From assembly GCF_964204645.1 (NCBI RefSeq), contig NC_134028.1, positions 19,380,153-19,444,152 on the forward strand: DNA of 64,000 nucleotides. The letters run 5' to 3'. Both the position numbers and the translations under genes were made by a program. The DNA comes from Tubulanus polymorphus. Taxonomy: Eukaryota > Nemertea > Palaeonemertea > Tubulaniformes > Tubulanidae. This document shows, in pieces, positions 24,901 to 35,639 of this stretch (its first letter is position 1; each line of letters opens with the position of its first letter). The notes beneath the pieces are model-generated. The model was not told the origin of the DNA, did not search any database, and worked only from the letters and a program-made list of their open reading frames with translations.

Positions 24901-27900
24901 GCAGTATCACGATCGGCATCTTTCATCTGAAAATATGACGGCAGGCATTCGTTGTGCTTCACATCCCTCGCTGCCTTCTTATGCCGCGCGCTATCCGGGT
25001 GACGAAGAATATCTTTTTTCCCGCCACTACCGTATTTGACCTGGTCTTTACAAACGACGCAGTACGCCACGCCAGCTAAGTCTAACTTACGAATGTAGTT
25101 CGATAAGTAGTCCCCGTTACTGTCCTTACACTCTAGCCAGTGCCAGTTAAATTTATTTTTTATACCGCTGTCAATTGCCTTTATATCGGCCGACTCCCGA
25201 CTGACAATCTTTCCGTGCGTGCTCATTTTGCAGACCGCCCCGCTTGACAGCTGCAGGCAAAAAGAAAGTTACAAAGCTGCGTGCCTCAGGACATAGCACG
25301 CGCATGGTCATAATTAAGATGATATTTATTAAATATCATCTTAATTATTACCACGTGCATCTTCACATTGTTGGCCGTCAGCGGGACGATGTACAACGGC
25401 GCGTAAAGATAATTGTAAATGGCGTCACAACAGTGGCGCTCCACCTACGCACGCACAGATACCACCACAAGCACACATATATACATTGTAGCAGAACATC
25501 CTTGGAAACGGAGACCAAGATAAAATAACACAGAAGCGACGACGAGTACAAGCAAACGAACGCTTTTACGGTCCGTGCCATTACTGGTTGCCGCGAGGAA
25601 TTCTCACCCAATTTCCGGAATTGACATCGGCGATCCTAAATTTCCGGAATTCCGGATATTTCCGGAAAACTAGCATCTCTGTTGTAGGTATACACTACCG
25701 CAACAAGGCGATGGAGATCGTAGGCGACCATGTAGTCAGGATGGTGAAGGCGCATTTAGATGGGACGTGGTACCCCCACCACACCTAATTGGGGTCAATT
25801 TGGAATTGCATTGGTATGCACTGGACACCTGCCAATGGTACTCCGCTGCATTCTGCTTGCTTCCCAGTTGCCCTACCTGTTCGGACACCTAATGGTACCC
25901 TGTTGCGTTTTTCCTTCGCAACCAGCCTTACCCTGCACATCTGTGAACATTTTGTCTGCCGAGTGTTTTTGCTATTCATCTTTTCAGGTTTCCTAACCGG
26001 ATAGCCCCGGAGGGCTCCACACGCTCAAGTTAGGGAGTTGCCGGACAGGGACCATCAAAACCGAAGTTGTTCAAGCGTTGAGATTGTAAATACCTGTATA
26101 TAGCTGGAGTAACGTGTAAATAGTGTGTAGTGATTCGCAAGGATGGCCAACGCGGATTGCAATACCTCTCGTGGTTGCATCCCTGGGAACACCTTTTAAT
26201 GGTTGCCCAGGCTTTATCCGTTTGTTTCACGTTTGTAACGACCCTGGTGGATTTTCGATAAGGATCAAGTAGGTGGTACGTCGGTGGCCACGATGGAGAA
26301 GGCATCATTTACCACGGCAATGGAGGAAACGGCATCCATTGCGAACAATTTAGCAGAACATTTAAATTTATAGGACTGTGCCGGTAATCCGAACGTTTAG
26401 TTGTATATCTTTTCCAGGAGTCGAGCCACGGCCTCGACTCATTTTAGGGAGGGGGTGGTGTGACAGACTAGGCTTAACCGAGTCCGTATCCTTTGTTTAG
26501 TTTAGTCCGTATATGTATTTTGATGTAAACCTGTAAGACCGGAAGCGGTCCCTTACAATCGGGTGAAGAAGCCATTGTTGTATCCTATTGTTCATGTTTA
26601 TTGATGGAAATCGGTCCACAAAAGGAGGCATCCCATCCACATTTGTAAATTGAGGCGACCGAAGAGATTTGTTACACTTGTGGTAGAACCAAAACCACCC
26701 ATATTGCAAATGCCAAAGCAGATGATATTTCAGTTACGAACATTAACTTTTTGCGTCATCAACCGTTTGTCCTTAGAGTTGATGGGTCTACTGTCAAAAT
26801 GACAATAACATAATCCATTAACAGTGGGTAGAGGAACTTAGTTGTATAGAATATAAATCATCCACCAAATTGAATTTTCTCTGCAGGTTCACTATTTTAC
26901 CCAGGGTGATGCTTCAAGTGTTGATTATACCAGTCTCGAATGCGCAGTGCGAGAGAATCTTTAGTATCGTTAGAAAGAATCGAAACGACTTCAGAGCCTC
27001 ATTAGGGCAAAAGACAATGGAAAGTTTGGGTAGATACATGTGTAACCCAAATATAAAGACATAATATCGGAACATCATCTTCAAAACATCCCATAGTAAC
27101 TGGATTCCGCTCCGACGAACGGACGGACGCTATGACAGACGAAAAGTGAACTCAATAGCCTGCTGGGACTAAAGTCCAAAGTGGGCTAAAAGCCAATACA
27201 AATAATTCGCCCTCCTTCATCACTCATCAGTAAATATTCTGATGAGAAATTAGGGTATTTCTTTGTATGGCCTTATCTAATAGGATTTTGTGTGCAGGCC
27301 GACAACTTTCGACAAATGATTTAGTTCTGCTAATGTATAATTCATAAGCAAATATAAGGCACAAACAACTATTACAACATAATGCATAGTTTCAAATTTT
27401 TCATTTACTTAGATCTTGGTTAGTATATAAGTTCGTCAAATTTTCAAATTTACTTTGTTGATTCTTAATATTTATCCATTGTCGACAATATAAGGCAATA
27501 TATACAGGGCTCAAAATAAGGAAAACCACTCACATGCCCGAGAGGCAAGTTACATCTCTACTAGCCCTCCAGATATTCCACTAGCCCTTCTCACTCTTAG
27601 TGAAGCCAAAAAAATTGACTGTTTAAACATGAGAAATCCCATAGTAATTCAGCCAGCCAAAAATGCTAAGTTCTTGAATATAGAAATGTATATATATTTG
27701 AGTAACGTTTAGGCTAAAAACGATAAGCTATCATCAGGCCAGGCGTACTGAATATGAATGGATTGACAAGATATTTTATACAGGAATGTAACAAAGGAAC
27801 TAAGTGAGTGATTATAAGTTGAATACAGATTAAAGGAATTAAAAACAATGTCCTGAAAACAATAGTAAAGTACAGAGTAGGTAATTGACAAATTAGAGGG

Positions 27901-29608
27901 GTAATAGTCTTTAGCCGCAACGTCGCTCAAATACATATACATTTCTAGCCAAGAACTTTGCATTTTTTGGTATTATTGTTGGACTTTATCGCATTTATTC
28001 ATTATACACAAATATTTTTAATCTTATCGACTCAATTGACTGTTTCACGTAACCCGACCAACCCTATGGTAATATTGCCAGCTCTGTATCACTTTTAAGT
28101 GATTACTTCTGTAAAAGCAATCTTAAAATTTTATGAAGGTGGGCATGTGTGCACTGCATCATTACGCCTACATGACAGGCATAAACTGGTTAAATATATA
28201 GGCCTATTTCAGGAAGAAAATCCCTCATATCTATGCTTTGTGCTTCCAACAAAAAACCCACTTGCCCAACAGGCAAGTGACATTTTGACAACGCACTAGC
28301 CCAATGAGAAATCTACTCGTCCGAGCTTATTTTGAACCTCATACATACATACATACACATATACATACACATACACATACAATGTTATTTCTAAAGGCAT
28401 CAATAAACTTTCAAGTAAGGGTTTTTGTTTACCTGATATTTGAAAGCTATTTCTTCATTTTCATCGATATCTATTTTCGCTAGTTGTAACTTGCCATCAT
28501 GTTTGGTCACCAGTGATTCTAATCGTGGTCCTAATAGTTTACACGGACCACACCAACTACAAACAAACAGCATACGTGCACAGCGGTGATATATCAATAC
28601 ACAGATCAGAGATACAGTCAACATTTGAGCAATTTATCAAACACGCACATAAGCGATATGTAAAAGGACTGGACATGGGCGTCCCTAGGGGAGGTTCGGT
28701 CGTTCGAACGAACCCCCTTTTTGAATCTTTAAACGTCGGCACATTGCTAAATTAGCAAAATAAAATCAATATATGTTAAGTAAACTGTGACCAGTCTACT
28801 TATCGGCCGAAGATTGCACCAGAACACACCTGCTTGCACGAAATTTTCAAAAATTTTCCGGGGAGGACCCCCTATTTCTAAAATCAAACTCCCCCAAAAA
28901 AATCCTGGGGACGCCCATGCTGGATTGCCAATTTGGCATCCTAAGTTAACACTTTTTTGTCAATGCATAATTTCTTAACTAGGCCTACTGGTCCAAGAAC
29001 ACTGTACTTGACAATTTGACCTCAATATTCAAGGCCCTCGGTGTACAGCAGAGTACCGATACGCTTAACTCAGTCAATTCCCCAAGTACCGATCCATTTG
29101 GGAATAATATGTACAAAATTTACGATTGGGTCAGATTTCATAAGTCGGAATAAGATATCTCAGTCCTTTTAAGAAATTGTAGTAGGCCTATATTTTCATA
29201 CGGGAAGCCGGTATGTCTAACTCAGATAAAAATGTACGTAAAATTACGAAAAGTGAACACAATAGACGGATGGGACTTAAGTCCCAAGTGGGCTAACAGG
29301 TTAAGTCCAAAATCATATGCATTAACTGAGGTTGATCGTAGACTATGATAAAAAGGCCTAGAGCATTGAATTATTGAATGAATGTAAGTTACATACGTGG
29401 CGTGAAAATCAACGATGACTGGAGTTTTACTATCGAGAACTCGATCTTGGAAATCATCAGAATCTTGAACATTAAACGAGATATTTCTGCTGTATATACT
29501 GTTGCAGAGGTATGCAGCAGAGGGGTACGTCGGGTTGCGGAGCCTGAAACTGTTGACGCCGCTCCGGAATAACTGTATCAATCCCTGTCTCATAGCAGCA
29601 CCAGCCAT
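21912..29608 (-). CDS. TXN2: Mitochondrial thioredoxin (thioredoxin 2-like), three exons
   Basis: Exons on the minus strand: 29608-29397, 28556-28433 and 22022-21912, joined in phase to give 148 residues. Donors GTATGT and GTAAAC and acceptors TTTGTAG and TTTCAG are canonical. Exon 1 encodes an Arg-rich, acid-poor N-terminus that fits a mitochondrial targeting peptide, then the start of the fold ([10 protein letters not shown]). Exon 2 starts with the active site WCGPCK (two redox cysteines) and contains [15 protein letters not shown]. Exon 3 has the cis-proline loop [11 protein letters not shown] and ends in the usual C-terminal helix. All expected thioredoxin landmarks are present and unbroken. 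Thioredoxin 2 reduces protein disulfides and feeds peroxiredoxin 3 in the mitochondrial matrix. Intron 2 is 6.4 kb and full of transposon debris; intron 1 (840 bp) also carries a MITE. Confidence 0.93.
22083..22445. repeat. Dispersed repeat shared with 37715-38062
   Basis: About 350 bp from TCTAGTCTAGTACCTAG to GACTGACATTGATGCCAATG is repeated in the same orientation at 37715-38062 with small indels. An internal hairpin CCCTCA/TGAGGG is present near 22157-22172. No coding signal. Confidence 0.8.
22446..23609 (-). repeat. Composite dispersed repeat, copy 6, reverse orientation
   Basis: Monomers near 22480, 22617, 22770 and 22920 and a full tail ending GTCCCAAGTGGGC at about 23606. Lies in thioredoxin intron 2. 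Confidence 0.8.
24831..25226 (-). CDS. BED-like zinc-finger N-terminal fragment of a hAT transposase
   Basis: 131 residues from ATG 25226. The pattern CVVC...[13 protein letters not shown]...ARHKKA gives C-x2-C and H-x5-H ligands in the form seen at the N-terminus of many marine hAT transposases (family knowledge). The catalytic domain is missing: after about residue 120 the frame runs into the element's end. It might be expressed as a DNA-binding fragment, but nothing in the sequence shows that. Confidence 0.6.
   Translation of the reverse strand: MSTHGKIVSRESADIKAIDSGIKNKFNWHWLECKDSNGDYLSNYIRKLDLAGVAYCVVCKDQVKYGSGGKKDILRHPDSARHKKAARDVKHNECLPSYFQMKDADRDTASPAMQKRKIFPGGEFFRPPPPF
25310..25348. 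repeat. 39-bp perfect hairpin inside the hAT element
   Basis: ATAATTAAGATGATATTTA pairs with TAAATATCATCTTAATTAT around a one-base centre. It lies upstream of the minus-strand zinc-finger ORF, in the position of its leader. Confidence 0.9.
25788..26885. other. No intact gene; possible retroelement polypurine tract
   Basis: Repeats of ATGGTAC-like words occur at 25838-25900. At 26446-26457 a purine-rich tract (AGGGAGGGGGTGG) is followed by TGTGACAG, which is how a polypurine tract and the start of a 3' LTR look. No matching second LTR was found, so this remains tentative. Confidence 0.35.
26886..27027 (+). pseudogene. hAT C-terminal dimerisation-domain fragment
   Basis: Encodes [18 protein letters not shown] followed by an LGQKTMESL helix, the conserved C-terminal dimerisation region of hAT transposases. 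It is about 45 codons, preceded by an acceptor-like CTCTGCAG at 26878-26885. It is cut off by a fragment of the composite repeat beginning at about 27028. Orientation is opposite to the zinc-finger ORF at 24831-25226, so it comes from a different copy. Confidence 0.72.
27028..27190 (-). repeat. Composite dispersed repeat, fragment
   Basis: Only the distal tail is present: GTAGATACATGTGTAACCC through AAGTGAACTCAATAGCC to AAAGTGGGCTA at 27188. Confidence 0.75.
27507..28338. repeat. Possible hAT-like MITE with CAGGGCTCAAAATAAG ends
   Basis: Left end CAGGGCTCAAAATAAG at 27506-27521 and an imperfect inverse CTTATTTTGAACCT at 28327-28340. Subterminal GCCC...AGGCAAGT blocks occur near both ends (27536-27550 and 28262-28276). 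No clear target duplication. Confidence 0.4.
28342..28381. repeat. CATA/CACATA microsatellite
   Basis: Runs of ATAC and ACATAC units in thioredoxin intron 2. Confidence 0.9.
28674..28919. repeat. 246-bp MITE in thioredoxin intron 1
   Basis: Terminal inverted repeats CATGGGCGTCCC (28674-28685) and GGGACGCCCATG (28908-28919), with G-rich subterminal sequence on both sides. No obvious target duplication and no coding capacity. Confidence 0.72.
29247..29295 (-). repeat. Composite dispersed repeat, terminal fragment
   Basis: Only the last ~50 bp of the family: CGAAAAGTGAACACAATAG through GGACTTAAGTCCCAAGTG and GGCTA. Confidence 0.75.
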
Positions 29609-29938
29609 CTCTCACTGACTGAAATATACAATGAGCAACTGCACAGTGAAACCGAGAGTCTGAGAGATAAGAAGGCCCACTCAGGCAACATGAAGTATGA
29701 GACCGCTGAGGCTTGTCACATTTCATTCACTTATGTACTGGTCCAATCCCGAAGACCGATCCTTAAAATCGCAAACATAGATAGTGGTCATTAGTGTGGA
29801 TCAGTCATCATTATCATTAACATATATATTATTGAATGTGACAAGCCCATGAGAGTGAGACTGGGCAAGGTTGACCACAGTCATTCTAGAGAAACTGAAA
29901 GTAAAGTGATCTAGTTTGTAGCACTACCACTGCTGCTA

Positions 29939-30155
29939 TGTCGGGAATTGTTATATGTCAGTTACCAGTAACGCACTCCCCTCAGTTCATGTAACCCCGC
30001 CTATGTAAGCCCCGCATGAAGTTATGCTGTAGCGAGTAGATAAATAAATCAGAGTTTACTTAGACACCAAACACATCGGTCGTTGTTCACCTCTCCGGCG
30101 GTCTTGCTTATTTTACTCAAACCTGGACCATTTAATGTGGCAATCATAGCCCACA
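29939..30155 (+). repeat. 5' LTR of BEL element
   Basis: 217 bp, TG...CA ends, identical to 35300-35516. Preceded by target duplication TGCTA. Confidence 0.95.
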
Positions 30156-30208
30156 TTTTGGTGCCGTGACCAGGATATACAAGCAGTAAATTCGGAAACT
30201 CAGCCAAG

Positions 30209-31460
30209 ATGCCGTCGAAAGAAGAGATAATGCGAAATGCGCAAATTCGACAGATGACGAAACTTTTTGATCAGGCGAGGGAGTTACTTCATTCGGAAAG
30301 TGACGAAAGCCTAGACAAATTGTCTGGCGTCATAACTAGAATACGTACAAAATTGGAAGTTATCGCAGGATATGATTCGGAACTGATTGCGAACGCAGAG
30401 TTAGGGAAACTCGAAGACCTCGTGTGTGAAACCGATGATTATATGAACGCAATAAACATCGAACTATCAACCTTCATCGGATACCTCGAACGGAAAAAGA
30501 ATCAAATCGAACCGACAACGCGCATGAAATCCGAGCAACAAAAAACTGCGAAAAGACCGATCCAGTTGCCGAAGTTATCTTTGCCAACATTCGATGGCGA
30601 TATTCTGAAATGGCAAACGTTCTTCGAAGGGTTTTTCTCGGCAGTTGATAGTGATGAGAACTTAACGAATATCCAAAAGTTCCAATATCTATCCGCACAG
30701 CTAAAGGGCGACGCTGCAAAAACGATCGAAAACCTGAGTTTAACAAACGAACATTATAATCAAGCTTTGGAACTTTTGTTAAACCGGTACGGGACACCAC
30801 ACAAAATTGTGGCCGCATACATGAAAGCGTTGTGGGAGCTTTCACCACCGAGTGATCGCGACAACTCACTTCGGAATTTCTATGACTCTCTGGAATCTTA
30901 TATTCGTGGATTAAATTCACTCGGAAAATCCGAAGAATCGTACGGAGATCTGTTAGTACCCATCATAATGGAAAAACTACCGAGCGGAACTAAACAACAG
31001 ATTACCAGAGACCACGGCAACAATGCTTGGAGCCTGACTGAACTAAGAAAGTCACTCCTTAAAGAAATTGAGGCCTTCGAGGCTAGTATCGAAAGCCTTA
31101 CGATAGAGGATGATTTTCCCGCCAATTCGCCGACCGTGGGAGCGTTCGCAGTAACGGCGAAAAACAGACAATTTTTCACGGGAAAACGATCGAAAATGTG
31201 CGTTCTGCAAAAAGATCAATCACGTTGCGGTGGACTGTAAAACGTTTCCAGATGCTGAAAAACGCAGAGAAATTGTTGCTAGGGATAATTTATGCTTTAA
31301 TTGTCTCTCGAGCGGTCACAAATCGACGAAATGCTTATCGAAAAACAGATGCAGAGTTACAAACTGCGGCAAAAAGCATCACACATCAGTTCATTTAGAT
31401 GCAAAATCAACCACACCTGTGGTCGCAAAATCAACCGATGAGAAAGCTGACAGGGATTGA
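30209..31460 (+). pseudogene. BEL gag region, frameshifted
   Basis: ATG 30209 opens a 343-residue frame. Residues ~115-215 show the DUF1759 capsid-like pattern (LPKLSLPTFDGD, FQYLSAQLKGDAA, LLLNRYG). Near 31190 the frame shifts; the continuation in another frame (31230-31460) has the zinc knuckle CFNCLSSGHKSTKC and a following Cys/His cluster, then stops at TGA 31458. Gag would package the RNA into intracellular particles. One knuckle falls across the frameshift and is lost. Confidence 0.85.
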
Positions 31461-31490
31461 CATCAGTATCTGGGCGCCGCCGATGGAACA

Positions 31491-34400
31491 GTGTTATTAA
31501 AAACAGCTATCGCGAACGCAAAAAGTCGCGAAGGCGTAACGACTAACGTAAACATCTTGTTCGACGAGGGCGCTCAGCGGAGTTTTATTACTCAAAGAAC
31601 AGCCGAAAGATTATATATAAACAGTGAAGAAACCGAAACTATATCGATCAACACATTTGGCGCGAAACAATCAAGTGCGCGGTCACTGATTGTTGCGAAC
31701 TTTACACTATGTTCTGACGAAACCGACATACCGATAACGGCGTTAATTGTTCCACAAATTGCGTCGACAATGCGAAACCAAACCGGCAGATCTATCAAAG
31801 ATTTACCGTATCTGAAATGTTTGAAATTAGCGCATCCGTTTTCTACCGAATCACACTTCGAAATCGACATTTTAATCGGTGCCGATTTCTATTGGTCAGT
31901 GGTCGGTAACCACACAATCCGCGGAAATGGACCCACGGCAGTATCTTCGAAATTAGGGTATCTTCTCTCTGGACTGCTTAGTGATTGTGATCCAATAAAT
32001 TCCGCACGAGTTTACAACGTGGATGTTACGTCACATCGTTCGGAGGAAGTCAACCTCCAAAAATTCTGGGATCTCGAATCCATAGGCGTAACTGATGCAA
32101 CAGATGCGGCTTCAAAAGAATTCAATCTACTCGACTACTGTCAATCAAGCCTGACGACATCCGACACGGGACGGTATACTGCGAAGTTGCCGTGGAAGAG
32201 TGGAAACGCCCCTCTTCCGACAAATTATTATGTTACTCGAAACATAACACAATCGATGATTCGTCGGCTATCGCCGCAAATTCGAAATGTTTACCACAAC
32301 ATTATCATGGATCAATTATCGCGAGACATCATCGAAGAAGTCACAGATGATGACCGAAACATAGGTCATTATTTACCGCATCGCGCGGTCAAGAAGGAAT
32401 CGTCAACAACCCCTATCCGTATCGTCTATAACGCGTCTTTATCGACCGCGGGAAACCCTAGTTTAAATGATTGTTTGGAGACCGGTCCGACGCTGCTGAA
32501 TGACCTCGGTTCAATCCTGATCAGATTCAGGTTGCATAAATTCTGATTGTCGGCGGATATCGAAAAGGCGTTTCTTCAAGTTGGTCTGCACGATGATGAT
32601 CGCGAGTATACGAAATTTCTATGGTTGACTGATCCTAAGAATCCAGAAAGTGAACTCAAAACCTATCGCTTCAAGGTTATATTGTTCGGCGTGGTGAGTT
32701 CACCCTTTATATAAAATGCTACTGTTCGTTTTCATCTAAATAATTATAATAACCATGTATCACGTGACTTAGTTAAAAATATATATGTCGACAACGCGAT
32801 TAGTGGATGTGAATCTGAGAGCGATCTCATGAAATACTATACGAATATCAATAGCATAATGAAAAACGGCGGATTTAAACTTCAGTCTTATGCTTCTAAC
32901 TCTTTGTTACTAAAGGCCAAAGCAGATTCCGATGATTTATCGGACGAGAAAACTATTGTTTCTACGCTCGGACTCCAATGGGATACGGTGAATGATACGC
33001 TGTCATTCAAAAACAAACAAGCGTTCGCCAATCCTGACTTGATTACCAAACGCGAAATCGTTAAGGCTGTCTCGAGCCTTTATGACCCGTTAGGATACGT
33101 CTCGCCTGTCCATATTAAGTCGAAGATGTTCGTACAGCAGTTGTGGACGGAAGGTTATGAGTGGGACGAAACCCTACCCGAGCGCGTAGTCGAATCGTGG
33201 ATCTCGTTGATAACGGAATTGCGTGAAATTAGCGAAATACGCGTTGATCGACGCTACTCGAAATCGGAAGCGAAATCGGAAGCTAAGTACGAATTGCACA
33301 CTTTCTGCAATGCGAGCCAATTTGCATACGGCGCTTGCGTCTATCTAAAACGTGGAGATCAGACGGTACTCGTCATGTCTAAATCGCGTGTGGCACCTGT
33401 TAAAAAACATACGATACCGCAGTTAGAATTAATGGCCGCGTTAGTCGGAATATGTAACGTAATAGATCAGAACGATTTCACTTCGTTAACAAGGCTATTA
33501 CGCGTAACCGCGCTAGTTCGACGATTTATTAAAAAGTTAAGACGCGAAAACCATGAATCGGATGAAATAACTGCTAACGAAATAGCAAAATGCGAAGATC
33601 TATGGAACAAAGGTGTTCAATCGAGTTACTTCAATGACGTGAAAGTTAGTTTAGAACATAAATCTAAGAAAAGGCCATCACCCGTAACGAAACTTCGTTT
33701 GTTTTTAGAAGATGATATCATTCGTGTTGGAGGCCGTCTCCATAACGCGCCCATCGGATACGATGCAAAGTTTCCGATATTGTTACCTCATTGTAGATAT
33801 AGTGAATTAATCGTACTGGATTCCCATAATAAGGTCAAACACCTCGGTACAGAATCTACTATAACCGTAGTCCGACAAAAGTATTGGATTACTCGTGTTC
33901 GTCAAGTGGCTCGGAAGTTGTTGAGAAAATGCGTCATATGCAAATATATCACCGGTAAACCGTACTCGTTACCAAACTGTGCTCCGTTACAATCTTCGCG
34001 TTTGAAAGAGGCTCCACCCTTCACCGTCTGTGGTTTAGATTTCACCGGTGCACTACATCTTCGGTCGAAATCCGGGGAGGAGTCACTCGCGTATATATGC
34101 TTGTTTACTTGCGCGAACACGCGTGCCATCCATCTGGAAGTGGTAACGGACATGACTACGTCAACATTCCTACACGCGTTGAGGAGAATGGCTGCCAGAC
34201 GTTCGTTACCACAGAAAATAATATCGGACAACCAATCAACCTTTATTGCGAGTAACAATGCTATCAAAAAGATATACGAATCGATCGAAACCCGAAAGTA
34301 CTTCAGCCTACACCGATCAGAGTGGGTCATGATAACTCGTCGAGCCCCCTGGTTTGGTGGATTTTACGAAAGGCTAGTTGGAATAACAAAAACCGCGATC

Positions 34401-35041
34401 AAAAAAGTTCTGGGGCGTGCGCGAATATCCCTGCTGGAATTGATTACGATCGTATCAGAGACTGAACAAGCTGTAAATAATCGCCCGATATCGTACTGTT
34501 CATCGCGAGTTTACCGCATCTGTTCGTAAGTTACGATGAACTGACCGACCCGACGCTTGGAAATGTGCCGTCAGAATTTGAAAAACGTTCGGTGCGAATC
34601 GGTTCATTAAAACAACATCTGTGGAAACGTTGGGCTGAGGAATACGTAACAGCCCTACGCGAAAGACACATCCAATTTAAAAATCGCGGATTAACTGGAA
34701 ATACCATCAGAAAGGGTGATGTCGTGTTAGTACACGACGACAATCATAATTCGCGTCTGAAATGGAAACTAGCACTGGTCGAGGAACTCGTTCCGGGGAA
34801 CGACGGCTTAGTTAGAACCGCTGAGATCAAAATTTCGAATGGCAGGACTAATCGACCAATTAGCAAACTCTACCCTCTTGAAGTGCGCGCCGCAGATCCC
34901 TCGAACACGTGCAAACCGGACTCAAACGTAAATTCTGCACCCGTCACACGTCATTCGACGAGAAAGGCAGCTGCCGAGGCTAGAAATAACATCAGTAGAT
35001 GGGCTAAAACGTGCTGTCTGATACATGTAGTAGTTAATTAA
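31491..35041 (+). pseudogene. BEL pol region: protease, RT, RNase H, integrase remnants
   Basis: Protease motif is FDEGAQRSF, with Glu where Ser/Thr normally follows the catalytic Asp. Reverse transcriptase begins at about 32400 (RIVYNAS), hits TGA 32544-32546 and a TAA near 32713, and retains the YVDN catalytic variant near 32785. RNase H has FCNASQFAYGA, where families usually show Asp in place of Asn. Shortly after (near 33460) the sequence jumps to integrase-proximal residues, so much of RNase H appears deleted. Integrase retains H-H/C-C zinc ligands, LDFTG, SDNQSTF and FYERLVG as D, D and E. A frameshift near 34500 separates the C-terminal domain (34531-35041; KGDVVLVHDD). The enzyme set is non-functional. 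Confidence 0.85.
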
Positions 35042-35299
35042 TTGATAACCGCTCAGGTCAACGCTAGGTCACTCGGACCTAAACAACAAACACAACGCAA
35101 TGTAATAGACTGTATTATCTTAGTTTTAGAATTAATTTCAATTATACACATCATTTTTAGTTGTCAGTAGTTCCTTATCTGACTATCATAAATTTATAAC
35201 AATATACATGCATCATTTATTCGAATATCGATATTATTTAGTTGTAGTAACATTTTTCTTAATTACATCTATCTAGTAATTTTCTGTCGCCCGGGAGAA

Positions 35300-35516
35300 T
35301 GTCGGGAATTGTTATATGTCAGTTACCAGTAACGCACTCCCCTCAGTTCATGTAACCCCGCCTATGTAAGCCCCGCATGAAGTTATGCTGTAGCGAGTAG
35401 ATAAATAAATCAGAGTTTACTTAGACACCAAACACATCGGTCGTTGTTCACCTCTCCGGCGGTCTTGCTTATTTTACTCAAACCTGGACCATTTAATGTG
35501 GCAATCATAGCCCACA
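35300..35516 (+). repeat. 3' LTR of BEL element
   Basis: Identical to the 5' LTR; preceded by a short purine-rich CCCGGGAGAA (candidate polypurine tract) and followed by the target duplication TGCTA. Confidence 0.95.
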
Positions 35517-35639
35517 TGCTACTCGTGAAGAATGACCAAAGGCCACAGCAACAAGCAAATTTGAATGTAAAATAAATCGTAAGAGGTCAGACTTACTATT
35601 ATGGGTGTAGGCCATGGGCCTGACAAAAAGTTTTTGACC

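Larger units (their letters stand above)
24794..25681. mobile_element. hAT-type element with 6-bp target duplication
   Basis: Terminal inverted repeats CAGAGATGCTAG (24794-24805) and CTAGCATCTCTG (25670-25681). The flanks are identical TTGTAG at 24788-24793 and 25682-25687. hAT elements usually make 8-bp duplications; here 6 are identical. AATTCCGGAATTT-type subterminal blocks occur at both ends. At 888 bp it keeps only an N-terminal zinc-finger frame on the minus strand and no transposase core, so it is an internally deleted copy. Confidence 0.82.
24218..25787 (+). pseudogene. Decayed ORF with SGNH/GDSL-hydrolase-like pattern, split by a hAT element
   Basis: The left part (24218-24793) encodes a GVNDIRDN block, similar to the G-x-N-D block of SGNH hydrolases, plus hydrophobic strands. 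The right part (25682-25787) encodes [13 protein letters not shown], where the histidine could be the catalytic His. Removing the hAT insertion and one TTGTAG copy restores one uninterrupted frame across the junction, so both parts came from one ORF. The frame is broken by TGA 24431-24433, TAA 24721-24723 and a frameshift near 24730. Such hydrolase-like domains are known in some retroelement proteins; a purine tract further downstream (26446-26457) would fit that origin, but the family is not identified. Confidence 0.55.
29939..35516 (+). mobile_element. BEL/Pao LTR retrotransposon, young but coding-defective
   Basis: Two 217-bp LTRs (29939-30155 and 35300-35516) start TGTCGGGAATTG, end CATAGCCCACA and read as identical. 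The target duplication TGCTA flanks both sides (29934-29938 and 35517-35521). The first 5' LTR is followed by TGGTGCCGTGACC at 30160, the primer-binding sequence typical of BEL elements. The gag-pol region carries DUF1759-type gag, zinc knuckle, protease, reverse transcriptase, RNase H and integrase remnants, but with several stops, frameshifts and an apparent deletion. At 5.6 kb it is shorter than usual full-length BEL elements. Identical LTRs with broken genes imply that a working copy elsewhere supplied the proteins. Confidence 0.95.

Noticed and set aside
30474-30920. Long minus-strand frame opposite the BEL gag
   Set aside because: Antisense shadow of gag; no signature and no promoter or splice support.
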